Under the pieces are notes generated by a model that worked only from the letters and a program-made list of their open reading frames with translations, had not been told where the DNA came from and did not search any database. The translations under genes and the position numbers were made by a program. Shown one piece after another: positions 26,101-37,319 of a stretch of DNA of 64,000 bases. Origin of the DNA: Serinus canaria (taxonomy: Eukaryota; Chordata; Aves; Passeriformes; Fringillidae); contig NC_066316.1 of assembly GCF_022539315.1 (NCBI RefSeq), positions 60,059,994 through 60,123,993 on the forward strand. The letters run 5' to 3'. Positions within the stretch are counted from its first letter, which is position 1. The number at the start of each line of letters is the position of its first letter.

Positions 26101-26439
26101 ACAGAAATTGTGTATTCTTGTATTTCTAAGGACAACCATTCCAATTACAGATCTCCACTACTTGCTCTGACTGTAAGAGGCTCATTTCTCTTGTTAACTC
26201 TGTTGATGGCCATGTTCACACCACATTTTGCCCTGTTGATGGGTTTGACAGGCAGTGTAACAGGGGCTGCTATGACTTTTCTTCTTCCTTCTCTCTTCCA
26301 CTTAAAACTTAAATGGAAAAAACTGTCCTCCTTGGAGAAATGTGCAGATATCTCTGTTTTTCTTTTGGGCTTCCTTTGCAGCCTTGCAGGCATAGTTTGC
26401 TCAATAAAAGGGTTACTTGAAGTATTTGGAGAAGTGTAA
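1865..26439 (+). CDS. SLC32A1-like: SLC32-family vesicular inhibitory amino acid transporter-like protein, spliced CDS join(1865..2173,25288..26439)
   Basis: The two exons join at phase 0 into an intact 486-residue protein. It belongs to the amino acid/auxin permease superfamily (Aa_trans fold) and resembles vertebrate SLC32A1 (VGAT/VIAAT) along its whole length. SLC32A1 loads GABA and glycine into synaptic vesicles using the proton gradient; the substrate of this protein cannot be read from sequence. Hallmarks seen are WEAGWNVTNAIQ (92-103), FVLGLPYALLHSGY (about 106-119), CCYTGKILIACLYEENE (about 132-148), IFSYTSQIFLPTLEGNM (about 287-303), KEVITDNLP (about 340-348), KALLSYPLPFFAA (about 362-374) and HFALLMGLTGS (about 416-426). 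Hydrophobicity suggests 9 to 11 membrane segments and a cytosolic N-terminus. It is shorter than human SLC32A1 (525 residues), mainly in the N-terminal tail and the loop near residues 380-393. That divergence argues for a paralogue rather than the SLC32A1 orthologue. There is no frameshift or internal stop, so it is probably functional. Confidence 0.9.
2174..5067. other. Intronic AT-rich DNA, nothing recognised
   Basis: There is no coding frame with family resemblance. A short tandem repeat of AGAAGTGAAATAATG (about 4812-4826 and 4830-4844) is the only local structure noted, together with a purine-rich patch near 3850-3905. Confidence 0.5.
5068..5756 (+). mobile_element. CR1 LINE 3' fragment, sense orientation
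   Basis: The stretch reads as the last part of a chicken-repeat-1 element. It has a decayed reverse-transcriptase C-terminus, then the characteristic run describing a bad match to the CR1 consensus (GTGCTGGATCATGTCCAGAG near 5299, AGAGAGCTGGGGTTGTTTTT near 5374). It continues through AGGTTCAGGTTGAACATTAG (near 5530) to a degenerate 3' end, TTTTCCAACTAAAATGATAC, near 5724. It is truncated at its 5' end, as most CR1 copies are, and broken by stops. It lies in intron 1 in the same orientation as the gene. Confidence 0.85.
5757..9027. other. Intronic AT-rich DNA, nothing recognised
   Basis: I see no repeat family, RNA gene or plausible exon here. The longest open frames (up to 113 codons, 7367-7708) have no recognisable domain. 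Confidence 0.45.
9028..9150 (-). mobile_element. Probable CR1 3'-end remnant, antisense orientation
   Basis: From AGTCTTAGAATAACAGAAGA through GAGCCATAAGGACCCATCCT and TTGGGTCCAA, the order of words follows an antisense CR1 3' end (tail repeats, then GGAAGAGACCCAYAAGGATC and GAGTCCAACTCCTG in the consensus). It is very degraded, so it could be a chance resemblance. Confidence 0.45.
9151..10082. other. Intronic DNA between the CR1 remnant and the LTR, nothing recognised
   Basis: The stretch includes a T12 run near 9438-9449 and an open frame of 123 codons (9302-9673) without family resemblance. Confidence 0.45.
10078..10082. repeat. Left target-site duplication ATTTG
   Basis: This 5-base direct repeat abuts the 5' TG of the solo LTR and is identical to 10747-10751 at the other end. 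Confidence 0.85.
10083..10746. mobile_element. Solo LTR of an avian endogenous retrovirus
   Basis: The 664-base element begins TGTCCTGGTTTAAGGCAG and ends ACCTTAGGACA, so its termini form the short inverted repeat TGTCCT...AGGACA with canonical TG...CA ends. It is flanked on both sides by the perfect 5-base repeat ATTTG (10078-10082 and 10747-10751), a target-site duplication. The TGTCCTGGTTT start is typical of LTRs I associate with bird genomes. No internal gag, pol or env sequence is present, so it is a solo LTR left by recombination between two LTRs. A 5-base duplication fits ERVL-type or some other ERV classes; the subfamily is not resolved. Confidence 0.88.
10747..10751. repeat. Right target-site duplication ATTTG
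   Basis: This 5-base direct repeat follows the terminal CA of the solo LTR and is identical to 10078-10082. Confidence 0.85.
10752..13899. other. Intronic AT-rich DNA, nothing recognised
   Basis: No gene or classifiable repeat is visible. The part around 13090-13760 is noticeably pyrimidine-rich on the plus strand. Confidence 0.45.
13900..13974 (+). mobile_element. CR1 LINE 3' tail, sense orientation
   Basis: The sequence GACCCCTTCCAACTCAGATA (13938-13957) followed by TTCTGTGATTCTGTGAT is the diagnostic CR1 3' terminus with two copies of the ATTCTGTG octamer. Sequence to the left decays beyond recognition, so the true 5' limit may lie nearer 13800. Confidence 0.75.
19624..19675. repeat. Perfect 24-base tandem duplication, period 28
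   Basis: The AT-rich word beginning AATATTTTTTAATTTATTAC occurs at 19624-19647 and again, identical, at 19652-19675, separated by four bases. Confidence 0.75.
21690..21729. repeat. Short tandem duplication CAGTAAAATAATTT, period 26
   Basis: Identical 14-base copies lie at 21690-21703 and 21716-21729. Confidence 0.6.
25288..26439 (+). CDS. SLC32A1-like: Exon 2 coding part: transmembrane core and C-terminus of the SLC32-like transporter
   Basis: This exon encodes 383 residues (104-486) and ends with TAA at 26437-26439. The open frame extends upstream to an ATG at 25255, but those 33 bases are the polypyrimidine tract and acceptor (tcttcag|GGA), so they are not coding. Hydrophobic segments fall at about residues 104-114 (completing the first), 121-143, 180-200, 215-233, 240-260, 279-297, 314-335, 351-375, 394-415, 418-438 and 457-478. 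N-glycosylation sequons occur at N180 (NVT), N314 (NWT) and N386 (NHS). The loop carrying N386 is clearly shorter than its SLC32A1 counterpart. The C-terminus ends LLEVFGEV, without the acidic tail of SLC32A1. Confidence 0.92.
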   Translation, partial: GIFVLGLPYALLHSGYSGLLLIVLAAALCCYTGKILIACLYEENENGQLRRVRDTYEDVANACCKKLSPSLGGVVVNVTQVLELIMTCILYLVASGNLLSHSFPYVPVTEQTWSVIAFVTLLPCVFIRTLKIVSKLSQLCSLVHFVIIFVVITYCLTQMHQWSWAKFRLSLEFEDFLVSVGVIIFSYTSQIFLPTLEGNMKNPEEFRCMLNWTHFFACILKTTFALTAFLTWGEKTKEVITDNLPSFLETLVNLCLLTKALLSYPLPFFAATEIVYSCISKDNHSNYRSPLLALTVRGSFLLLTLLMAMFTPHFALLMGLTGSVTGAAMTFLLPSLFHLKLKWKKLSSLEKCADISVFLLGFLCSLAGIVCSIKGLLEVFGEV

Positions 26440-26647
26440 ATATTTCCTGAAAGACAAATAAGGAGTAAATCTTATAAATGCTCTTATCCTGTTAGTCAAT
26501 ATAGATGAGATTTTGTCACTAGGTAGAATTAAGCATCTGCTTAAATGTTTGCAGATTCAAGTCTTTAACTAGAAAATTATGCATCTCTAAGCAAACTGGA
26601 AAATAACATTCATAGCCAAAAATTACAAAATTAGGCCTCTTTAAAAC

Positions 26648-26653
26648 ATTAAA
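26648..26653 (+). promoter_or_regulatory. Candidate polyadenylation hexamer ATTAAA
   Basis: This is the first ATTAAA or AATAAA downstream of the transporter stop codon, 208 bases after it. Use of this site is inferred from position only. Confidence 0.3.
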
Positions 26654-27334
26654 AGGTGTTGGAGATGTTTTAACATGAAAATAATAGTAAGTAATCCTAC
26701 ATGGTTTTAGTCATACATACCATGCACATCCTGAAATTACTATGGCAAGTGATTTCACCAATTTAGCCAGAATTCTTCATAGGGTTAGATACTGTTCAGT
26801 CTCAAAGCTATCAAACCCAGCTTACAGGATGTGAGTGAGAGCTATCACAGAATCACAAAATTCTATTGTTATATCTGTTATTGAAAATGGATGAAATATT
26901 ATTTCACCTCATTGGCAGACTACAATTCAACATGTGAACAGAACAAATCAGTGAATTTTGGTTTTTATGTAAGACAAATTCTACTACTTGTTTTTTAAAT
27001 GAATAGGCAAAAAGAGAGCTCAGTTTAGAACAGCTTTGAAAGCCTGCTTTTATCATGACTTCAAATGGGAATACAGTCAGTAAAAGGGGCATTCTAACAG
27101 TTCAAAGTAATGGAAAAGAGATTTATTTTTTTTTCCTGAAAAAAGCTATAGCCAGTGACTGCAGCTTTTCTGCAAGTCTAACTCCTAAGATTCATGTCTC
27201 TGCAATGCAACTACTCTATTGGTTGGGTTACTAGAAGTCTCACAGGTAGCTTGAAAAGGTTATGCAGTTCACTTTCCCTCTTAGGCAGGAAATTTCTTTG
27301 ATCTGTTAAAAGCTCAATGGAGTAAATCAAGTTC

Positions 27335-27404
27335 AATAAACACACAGTTAACTTCCTATACAATTTGGTAACTCTTTAGATATAAAAGATATTGGCTTAA
27401 TAAA
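27335..27404 (+). promoter_or_regulatory. Candidate polyadenylation signals AATAAA (27335 and 27399)
   Basis: Two canonical AATAAA hexamers lie at 27335-27340 and 27399-27404, about 0.9 kb after the stop codon. If either is used, the 3' UTR would span about 26440-27430. The flanking sequence has no strong GU-rich element, so this is a positional inference. Confidence 0.35.
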
Positions 27405-28849
27405 AAGATCAGTACTGCAATGTATTTCACATTAGTGATAAAACATTATGACAAGAAGCAATCTAATCAGAGTGCTCTAATGAACACATATTATCTTATC
27501 ATACTAAATCTCTGTTCTAATACATGATTAAAGCAATTGTTTCAAATAAGAAAGTGTGCATTTTTGTTATCATCAATTTACACAACCTTGTACTGCACAC
27601 AACTTTGTACTGCATCATGTGGAAAAGTCTTTGAATGTCAGAGTAAGACTGGATGAAGAGCCCACCAGTATCTGCTTAACTGAGCTGGTTTTGCTTTGTA
27701 GTTTCTCAGCATTAATGCTTATGTCCTGCAGGAGCAACAGTTAACTCTCAAGGCTGATTTGCTGAATGATCAAAAACATTCAACTAAACAAAAGAGAAGA
27801 GTTCTGGAAAGCCTTGTATGCCCCCCTGTTCCTTCCCTGTCTGCTAGTGTACACATGTCATATGTAATAGTGATGAAAAGTTTATTAAAACAGATTAATT
27901 GCATTACTATAACATTATCAAGAAAACTGGAAGTAACTAGTACCTCAGAATTTTATTACTTCTTCCTGCAATGGGTCAAATTCTGCACTCAAACCCACAA
28001 CAATTTGAATTATATTAAAATTTGCACTGGAACAATAGGAGACTTTGTATCTTTACATAAAATGCCAAAAATACATTGCCCATTGAAAAAGTTGAAAGCT
28101 TATTATTGCTGCAATGACATAGTCAGAAAAATATTATTATTTGGATGATATTAATCAAAGGATTTCATTACTTTTTGTGTGGAGAAGTTTCACAGATAAA
28201 CAAACACGTAGGAATGGTATTTGTTCTGTTTATCCTGTATGAATCTCTGAGCACAGAGGAGGTTGTCCAAAGAGTTTTGTAAAAATTCTTTCTGTTATTT
28301 TGCTTAGGAACTCTCAAAAAAAAAAAAAAAATCTCTTTTCCCATCTCCTACTTTTATGTAGCGTGTTTTGTCTCTAACTCTTCAGAAAATCTTGGGATTG
28401 CCTCAGTGCATTTGCTGATGTGGAAAGCTTGAAAACCAAGATAAGTTTTAGGAATTCCCTAGCTCATCACTGTGATTCAAAATTGTCTTTAGTTGTACTT
28501 TCTTTTCTTAGCCTTTTCAAGAAGTTGGTGCCCAGTCCTTTCCTGGCAAAGATGGTCACTCCCCACTTTATCATGCTCCCTCTTATGTAAGATCTTTCCT
28601 ACAAGGATAAATGTTTCCTGCTTTATAAAATATGTCTTATTATTGTCCTTATTTAATTATTTATGTAATTTCTGTTAACATCAGGGAAGCAGCAAAGGCT
28701 ATGATTAACTAGTCAGTACAACTGCAAACGCACAAAAGTGAAAGTCATCCAAGTGCAAGGCCTCAAGAAGTCACTCACAAAAGGCACTAGATTAAGAGGA
28801 AAAGCATAAAAGTTTAAGAGTTTTTGTGGTCAGCACTCAGCAATTTTGA

Positions 28850-28905
28850 AGTGTGCCATATATTCTGTGGCACACTTCTGTGTCTGTGGGACACAGAATA
28901 TATAT
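28850..28905. repeat. Overlapping inverted repeats
   Basis: AGTGTGCC (28850-28857) pairs perfectly with GGCACACT (28869-28876) across an 11-base loop. In addition CATATATTCTGTG (28857-28869) can pair with CACAGAATATATATG (about 28892-28906), giving two mutually exclusive hairpins. Confidence 0.5.
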
Positions 28906-30373
28906 GAGCTTTGCTTTAAATCCATGCCCAGACATCTTGATGAGAAACTGTCTTCTGGGCACAAGATTAGGTGAAGCTCCCAGCCTGGAAAGGCAGAGAT
29001 GCATATACACACCCTAAGCCTGAATGTTGGGCTCAGCCCATGGTAAAGACAAATATTTGTGATGTAAGACCTAACTCAGTGGATTTCATTTCCTAAAACA
29101 CAGAATTGCATTTTTTAGATATAACCTTGTTTCTGAACATTTTTCAGTGGCAAAATTCTATTAATAGGATACATAAAACATTTGCAACTTTCTATATTAG
29201 ACATTAAAATATGATCTATAGAATATGTTTAGAGAATCTGGAAAGGTGATGTTACCATAAATTATGAAGCAAGAGGATCTGCATTCATCTAAGTAATGAC
29301 TACTTAGAATTTTTGTCACTAAATCTATGCTACCTATCATTAGAATCACTGAAGCTAGGAAAGTAAAAGACTGATTAAATATTAATGTATTATTTTGGCC
29401 ACTCCTGGATTATTAATTGTTATATGATAGTGCTTTATCAAAATTAATTCTAAAAGCAAAAAACTGACAGTTGTGAACATGAAGAAAGTGCTACAGGAAA
29501 AATTATGTGCTGAAATAAAGCATTTTCAAACACTCTTGCTGCATTTCTTCTGCCAGTAGAAGTATGAGTAAAGGAACCTGCTTCCTTTCAGCAATAATAA
29601 CACAGGCATTGCCCAAAATGCTTCTCCCATTTTGTAGGGAACACCAATCACTCAGTTCCTACTTCTAACAGTAGTAATGCAGATTTAAGTCAATCAAATT
29701 ACCCTAAAATTAAAATATAGGCTCAGCTAAGTTATCTTCGGAACCTAAAGTGTTTATTTATGAAGGCTTTTCAAAGCTGAAATCTGAAATTAGACTGAAA
29801 ACCTCACTCTACTGACACAGTGGGAGAAAAATAATTCACTTAAGTGGAACAATGTTCTAACCTCTGTAGTCCATTAAAAATACTTAATTTGCTTTTACAC
29901 CAAAGTTTGGTTATCACTTTTTACTTCCTTACTGTAGTTTCTTTTCCACAATATTTCATTTCTTCTCTTTTTCCAGCAGTGAGATAAATATTTTTCCTGC
30001 CAATGGTATGAAAATGTTACAGAGATGTCAGAAGAGCTGCTGAAAAATATCTTGAGGCTAACACTATTTCATTAACTCTTCATCCTTGACTGCTCACTTT
30101 ATTTTTTTTTTTTGTGAATTTTGTATTTCATGTACAAAATGCATGTCACAGTAACTGGTTACACTGAAAAAGTGATTGTATAAAAATGGAACAAATAAAT
30201 GTCCTGCAAATGCTTCAGTAAGTCAAGTTACAGTTTTCAGTACTTCTTTTCAGAACTACCATATTTAAAAACTGATAGATGATTTCTAGAAATCATTTAT
30301 CCAGTTCTTCATTATTAATAATTATCCAGATGATATATTGGTCTTAGAAAATATTCACCTTCTAAAATGGAGT

Positions 30374-30413
30374 AAATTGATCTCAAAAATTTTGAGAAAT
30401 TGATCTCAAAAAT
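30374..30413. repeat. 17-base tandem duplication, period 23
   Basis: AAATTGATCTCAAAAAT occurs at 30374-30390 and 30397-30413. Confidence 0.65.
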
Positions 30414-33400
30414 ATATTTATAGTGTTCTGAGATTTAGTTGTCCCAAGGGTTCATATGGGATATAAAATGTTGTAAAATTTATTGTGCTGTTTAGTTGCT
30501 GACAATGAGTGTAAAAATACACAGTCTAAAATCCACCTGAATATTTTTGTTCTCAGCAGAAGTATTTGTGAAGCTGTTGACACTTGACACACTGAAGTTA
30601 TCAGTTCTTCATTCCTCCTAAGCATCATTACTTTTATGTGGTCACCCCTTAGATGTCTAATATAGTTCTCTTCACGCTGCCTCTTAGAAGGGTGGGAGTT
30701 CTAAGATCTTCATTTTACAGTTCTCAGATGAATTCTCAGAGCAGAGATGAACCCAAGAGGGAATCCCAAGTAATCTCTAAGTTAATACTTGTTATTATAC
30801 CATGCCTTCATGGGGATCCTGACAGTCAACATTGCTTTTTTTTTTTCTTCTTGCTCATCCTTCATTTTGTCTCCTTTGTTGGTTTGTGCCAGTATAACAT
30901 GAAGGTTATAGCACAGCAAGCAGCCCATTATGCAGCATAAATATTTAACTGAAAGCTGCCTTTCTCAGATTTTTTTTTTAAGATAGAAAAATAAAATTAT
31001 ATAGCTAAATAATTATATATAAATGGATGCAGCACATGGGAGAGGAACTAAAGGCAGAGTAAATGCAACACAAAAAGCAGAAGGGGAGATGACAGGAAAA
31101 TGGGGTGAGGGACTGGAAGAGGAAAACTGAAAACTGGCAAAATTTGGGAAGAACTAAAAAGGGAAAGAAACATTACAAAAATTAAAAAGCTCAGAAGGAG
31201 AGAAGGGGAAGGCAAAGTCGGAGAATTCATTTAAAGTATGATTTAATATAGTCTATAAACATTTTCTACAGTTTTGCCCAAGCAGTGATTCAAACTATTC
31301 CAGTTAATATAAGTTAATATATTCTGTGTGTGAACAGTTTTCCTTTCTTTCTCTTCCCCAAACCTCTTATGAACTCAAAACATTTAAAGTAAAATCCTTC
31401 TCATTTGTGTGGAATTACCTTTATGTTTAATGTTTTCTGTTACCCAAACGAATTTGAAAACATGTTAAATAAATAGTATCATAAACAAATTCTTTTTCCC
31501 TGTGTGTCTTTATCTATTCCTCTTCTTTCCTCTTCTACAGCAATGATTCAGAGATAGGCTCCGCTTCTAGGCAGCTATTGTCTTGCAGCCCCAAAACCAA
31601 TGCAAAATAAAGTCTTAAAATGGATAAAAAATGTTTCTCAGTGACAACCACAGAGGCTCTTTTGCAATTGAGCCAGAAACACAGCTAATATCCCCACAGA
31701 AATCCCTGTCTGGAAATGGCTTGGATTGATTTGTGTGTCTGGTAGCAAACTCCAGCAAGGTGGGAGTTGGGAAAGCTGGCACTGAGGTGTCATTGTACTG
31801 TACCCCTGTTGCTCCTCAGGTGACTCAACGTGTAAAATGGCAAACTGTACCAGCATATAAAATAAAGTATCCTTGAGAGCTCCTTCATGCTCACAATGGG
31901 ACCTATTTAGACAGTTCCCTAAAATCACCAATGTGTGGGAGCACGATCCAGTTCCCTCCAGAGAGTATGTGATGGGTCAGCAGGAGATCAGGCTGCCTTT
32001 GGATGGAACATGACTCCGATCCAAATTCTGCATGGGTGCTTCAAGACAAAGTTTTTGCTCCTACATTACAAGGAGCTTTACTATATGTCTTCTGTGCTAG
32101 GATAAGGTGCTAATGATGGCACAAAGAATTGTAAGAAACCAAGGATTTATTAAATTAAATTAAAAGTAACAAATTAAACTGAAAGACATAAAGCTAATCT
32201 TCATTGTGAGCAAAATTGAATGTATTTTAAATCATAGCTAAAATGTAAGGATTTTGTCAATGTAATCTTTTACCTTGAGCTTTTGGCTTTGGTGATAGCT
32301 ACAAAAGGAACTATATTCAATAATTAATGTTCTTGTGTCATAGGCTACCATCTACAATGCTATTTACTATTCCTATATAAGGCTCTTAGCAGCCATAAAA
32401 ATGTTACTACTCAGGGTGGAAAACAAAGCAAAAACAAAACAAAAAGTACAAGTGTAGCCTACCTTAGTCCATGAGCCCGGAGAAGAAGGGATGTAGAGCT
32501 AAGTCAGCAGGTGACCATATTGTTAGCACTTTAGCAATGATAATAATTTGCAATAATAATGTAATGAACGAAGATGGGGTGAAGGCAGAAGGATTAAAGG
32601 AGAGCACGCAGCATACATAAGCCATGCTACATCTAGCAAATTCCCAGTGCAGCTGCTTCAGGGATATTAAGCCTCCTGCAGACAGCTGCATCCCCTGTTG
32701 CCATCTGTGGCTTGCATCCCTGGTGCTACTACTGCTGACAACTTGCACAGTTGCAAAGGCCTAACCCTCCATCAGCAGAAAATATCCGTTCCCACACCTT
32801 CTTGCAGGGACTGTGGCTGCCACCTGATCCATAGGATACAAGGGCTTTCCTTGGATTTAATCAGCTGTTAATTAATCCTAGGGCTGATGGCTAGAGAGAG
32901 GAATGCCTTGCCAGCTGAGACGTCAGATGGGAGCATAGGGTAGGCATTAAGTTATCAGTTTTATTAGACAACACTAATCTCATTGGTACAGACTTGCTAA
33001 TCACACTTCAGGAGAAAGTTTTGTTACAAATGGACTGAGAGAAATCTGAAATGGGTCACATTTTAAACGTGGGCCAATGTAAAACAACCCAAATCAAAGT
33101 GGATCAACTGACTTCTGAACGACTTCCAAATGCATGTAGTGAAACAGATCAGAAGCAGATGATTTTTAACCTTTTCCCCTTTTTTCAGTCTCCCTCTCAG
33201 TCCATTAGGACTCACAGTCAGAGACTTATTGTTACCCCTTGCTATCCAGAAAAAGGCTTTCCCATCTCAGTTAAGGCCATGTGGTGTCTGTTCCCTGTTC
33301 TTCTTGCATAGATCCTCATTCTCCACTTGTATACCTCTCTAACTTGCACATCACAAGCAACTCACCTCTGTGTGCTTTCAACACCTTTTAGGAAACAGAC

Positions 33401-36400
33401 CACTTCCCTAAACCTCCGTGGGCTGCTGTTGTCCTGGTATAGCAGCCAAGGCAAGGAATCATAAGCAGGCAGCCTTCTCCTAAATCAGTGGTGCTGGTTC
33501 AATGCACTGCTTTTACACGGCAATCCACAAACAGGCATCTAAACTCATGGGCTGGCCAACACGGATGGTCATCTGAATCTAAAAAGGGATCCTCCCACAG
33601 TCTTTCTAATTGTATCAGCCACACAGCTCGCTGTTATGGGCCCAACCACAATACTGTACAAATGGAAGCCATGCAAAACAAGGTGCTACCAAATAAGATG
33701 TATATGCTTTACTTGCTGTGAGTAAACCAAATCTGAGTTTGATAGTTCACACGTCACAGCAACTCCATGCATCAAACACGTGAGACCATCAGGCCCTAAA
33801 ATAACAAGTCAAATCATTAAGCATTGTGCTCTGAAAATCTGTTACCCAACCAAGCAAAAATTTTAAAATTCAGCATGATGGAAGTCTTATTTTTAAACTT
33901 GCCATAATGCAGCCATACAGAGGGCTCCAGGCCAGAGTGCATTGTATCAGCTGGGTCTGGAGTACAGCACAGCTGTTTTCAGAGCCCTGGAGCAGCACCA
34001 AACAGGGCAAGAGGATACAAATTGCTGGAGTTCTGAGAATCATTAAGCCCACAGATCTCAACGTGTGAAGTGCTGGATCAGAAGTCCTAAAGAAGTCTTA
34101 TACTCCTAGGATGGACAGTATGAGCAGCTCTGAGGGACACTTCTTAAATAAATGTCTAATGCAAAGCATTATCCCTGCTGTTTTCCATCCAGGCTTAACT
34201 TCAAGATCCAACACCTCAATTATGCCTCAAGGCTACAGTGTAAGACTTACTTGCAGGCCTAACCTGTTTACAGTCCCTGGGAACAAAAGGATGACCTTGA
34301 TTTTTAAAAACTCCTCTATTTTAACTCCAGAAGTTGGAAATGTGTTTATTTGACATGACCTGCAGCTGAAGCAAATGCAGCACCTTACTTGCTGTTCAGC
34401 TTTTCGTTCTATGCAGCATTTTAGCCTAAGGCCTGATTAGGATTCTTTTAGGGTGATTGGATATGGTAAGCTCCTGGAATAGCACTAAGCCAGTATAATT
34501 GGAAGAGGTCTTAGAAGAGATACAGCTTCTTAATGACATATGGTCAAAAGGTTACTTTGAAAACAAGAGGTTATTCTGACTTCAATTTTCAGGTCTGCAA
34601 TGTCTCCTGGACTCAACCTGTGGCTCTGAGACTTTCTTCTAAAGGATGAAAAAAGGAAGCAATGCTCTTGAATACTTACTTTATGTGATAGAATAGTGTA
34701 TTGGAGCACTGAAAATAGCATTTTAATGCCTGGGACCACTGTATTTTACTGCCTAATGTTATTAAAACTATTGATAAAAGATTTCTTTATATCAGTCATT
34801 TATTTCTGATACACAATATATCATATATACGAACCACAATTTCATTTACCATTGAACTGAAATAATCCTAGAATATACAAGATAAAGCACAGAATAAAAT
34901 TGGATAAGACAAAATAGGTTAAGAAGAAATAATTTTATACATTTCCGAAGACAGATAATATTGATATTGCAGGGAGAGACAGTTGTAAATGAGAATTACT
35001 AATACTGATCACATTTAAAGGTATGATTCAATCATAATATGGTCAAAATCTTGCTTTTATGCAAAAACGGATATGTACAGCATCACCTATATAGAAATAA
35101 TAGACCAAAGTTATATTTATTTCTCTGAAGATTTCTCCCCCAAATTAAATAGCAGAAGCAGAGAACTCTGGAAGGAGATAGGTACAACAAATCCATAAAC
35201 AAAGACAGGGGTCTTGGATAAAATATGGAGTTTCCCTGACTACAGTATAAATCATAATCTTTGAAAATCTTAGCTTTATGGAAAAATGCTATTCCATTTC
35301 ATTTCATATAGGAAGCCTATAATATATTCTCCTTTAAAGTTCTTAACAAAAACAGTTGACAAAATCATCCAGGGCTATTTTATGATGCAGCCTACTACAT
35401 GAAAGGCAAAACAGAGAGCAATCTGCTGTTTTAATTACATGCTCAAAGCAAATGCAATATCTGCAGCTTTAATAAACATTGACCCTTTAACTGAATGTGC
35501 CCTACAAACACATTAATGCCCATCTGGGAAATAATCCAATGAAATAATCCAATCATACCAACAGAGAACGACTGTTTGAGTGGCAAGTGAGGGTTCATAC
35601 ACTTTGGTCAGTAGTAGGGTGTTCTCAATTATCTTGTTGCCAGAGCTAATAAAATTCCACAGAATTCTTCATCTTTATAAGCAAATTGAAAATCCAACAA
35701 ATAGAGAGGAAAATTTTCTCCCCGTTACCACACCAATGTTTCCTGCCACCAATTATGCCTAAACTGCAATGAAAGATTCAAAACTTTCCAATTTTGATGT
35801 TAAAAAGGCAAACAAAGCCATAGAACTGGCTAGTGTCTCACAGAAGAGTAAAATGTCTCTGAACCAGTGAGGTCCAGCCAAATGATATTGGTTATTATAT
35901 TAATTTAGAGCCACTGCATCCTGATAGCTATTCAGGAAATTTCATAGTGCAGAGGAGGAGGTACATTGCTGGTAAGATACATCTGCTGGCGGACAGACAA
36001 AAAGAGAGGAAGAGGTGAGTGAGAGATTGGCCTGAGATTGGCCCAAGACTGCAGAAAGAAAGCTTGTCTTTATGTTTCCTGCCCAGATATTTATTTATTC
36101 TGCCTAAAATGTCATGATTTAAAATTGCATGTATAGTCCCTACCTACTGGTCAATGCAAAGAGGATTTTTTAGAAACTGATTGTCTCTGAACAAAAAAAG
36201 TGAGATCAGACTCACACTATTTGATTAATAGGAATTGGGGGCTGCTAGCAAAGTTTCAATTCATGTTAGGCTTTTTTCTTGTTTGAATGTTGTTTCTAGG
36301 AACCAAGAAAGCATTTAGTTAATTCCTCTTGAGTGTTCAGTAACCAGCAGAAGAGAATAGCTTGCCTCCATTTTAACCTTAAAAGCAAGGGTTTTCATGA

Positions 36401-37319
36401 AACTCAAGCACTCATCAGCAAAGTGCAAACTGTAAAGGAGCATTTTATTCCTACTGCCTTCATCAGAAACTGTGGAAAGTGGCCACACAGAAGATATGAG
36501 ACCCTCTTTCCAATTAAGAAGTCTAATTTGGCAACAGAGTTGCACAGATAAATCAATTTTCTGCTGGAATTCATAGCTGTGTAATATTTACAGTCACTAA
36601 GCGTTAAAGGAAACCTAATTTTGCTGTATATTGAAACACAAAGCAACTACAGAAAAGCTTTAAAAATATTCCCTTCTTTTTATTTTTCACCCTGACTCAA
36701 ATGATTCTTTTAGGATGTTTTATTTTTGCACTATCCTGATTACACAGAATTTCACACACAACTTCCTCAGAGGCATACTGTTGTGTGCAATTTTGACAAA
36801 TCAGAAATTCATTACAGACCAACACTTAATTTCTTTTTTCACTTCCTCAAGATCTGATGGAGTAGTTTGCATTCTTGGAAGACCAAATATTAACAGTAGC
36901 CATACCACTCCCTTCATACCTAAAACCCAGCCACGTTTAATCCTAAGACAAACAGAAGGTAGATTCTGACTGAGAGTCTGCACACATAAACAGGCACAAG
37001 AGACTTCAGAAATTAACCTTGATAGTCCTTATAATTTTGTAAGAGACATTTCCATGCAAATGAGGAACTGTAACTACAGCTCATAGACTGAGATCAAAAG
37101 TCCATCCAGAAGAGTAACACCTCTTTTTCAGTGACCAGATACAGATATCTTGGTAACGGTGTAAAAACAAAGCCAGAATATGCCAACACTTATCCACAAT
37201 ACTTTTTCAATCTCCAGTGGTTAGTGGTTCAGCAAATTCCTGAAGGAGAGATATTATGGTTATTTGAGTATTATCTGGTGAATTTTTCTTCTGTTAATTA
37301 GCTTTCTGAACAGCTGTAC

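Larger units (their letters stand above)
26440..37319. other. 3' UTR candidate then intergenic AT-rich DNA, no further gene
   Basis: The first kilobase is the probable 3' UTR of the transporter. The rest holds only short frames without family resemblance. Noted structures are an A16 run (28316-28331), nested inverted repeats at 28850-28905 and a 17-base duplication at 30374-30413. A purine-rich patch spans about 31035-31225. Confidence 0.45.

Noticed and set aside
1865..26439. Calling the gene SLC32A1 itself
   Set aside because: SLC32A1 is almost invariant in amniotes. This protein differs at many positions, has a shorter N-terminus and loop, and lacks the acidic C-terminal tail.
26844..26870. 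ATCACAGAATCACAAAATTC resembling an antisense CR1 tail
   Set aside because: The match is confined to about 20 bases and the CR1 body does not follow.
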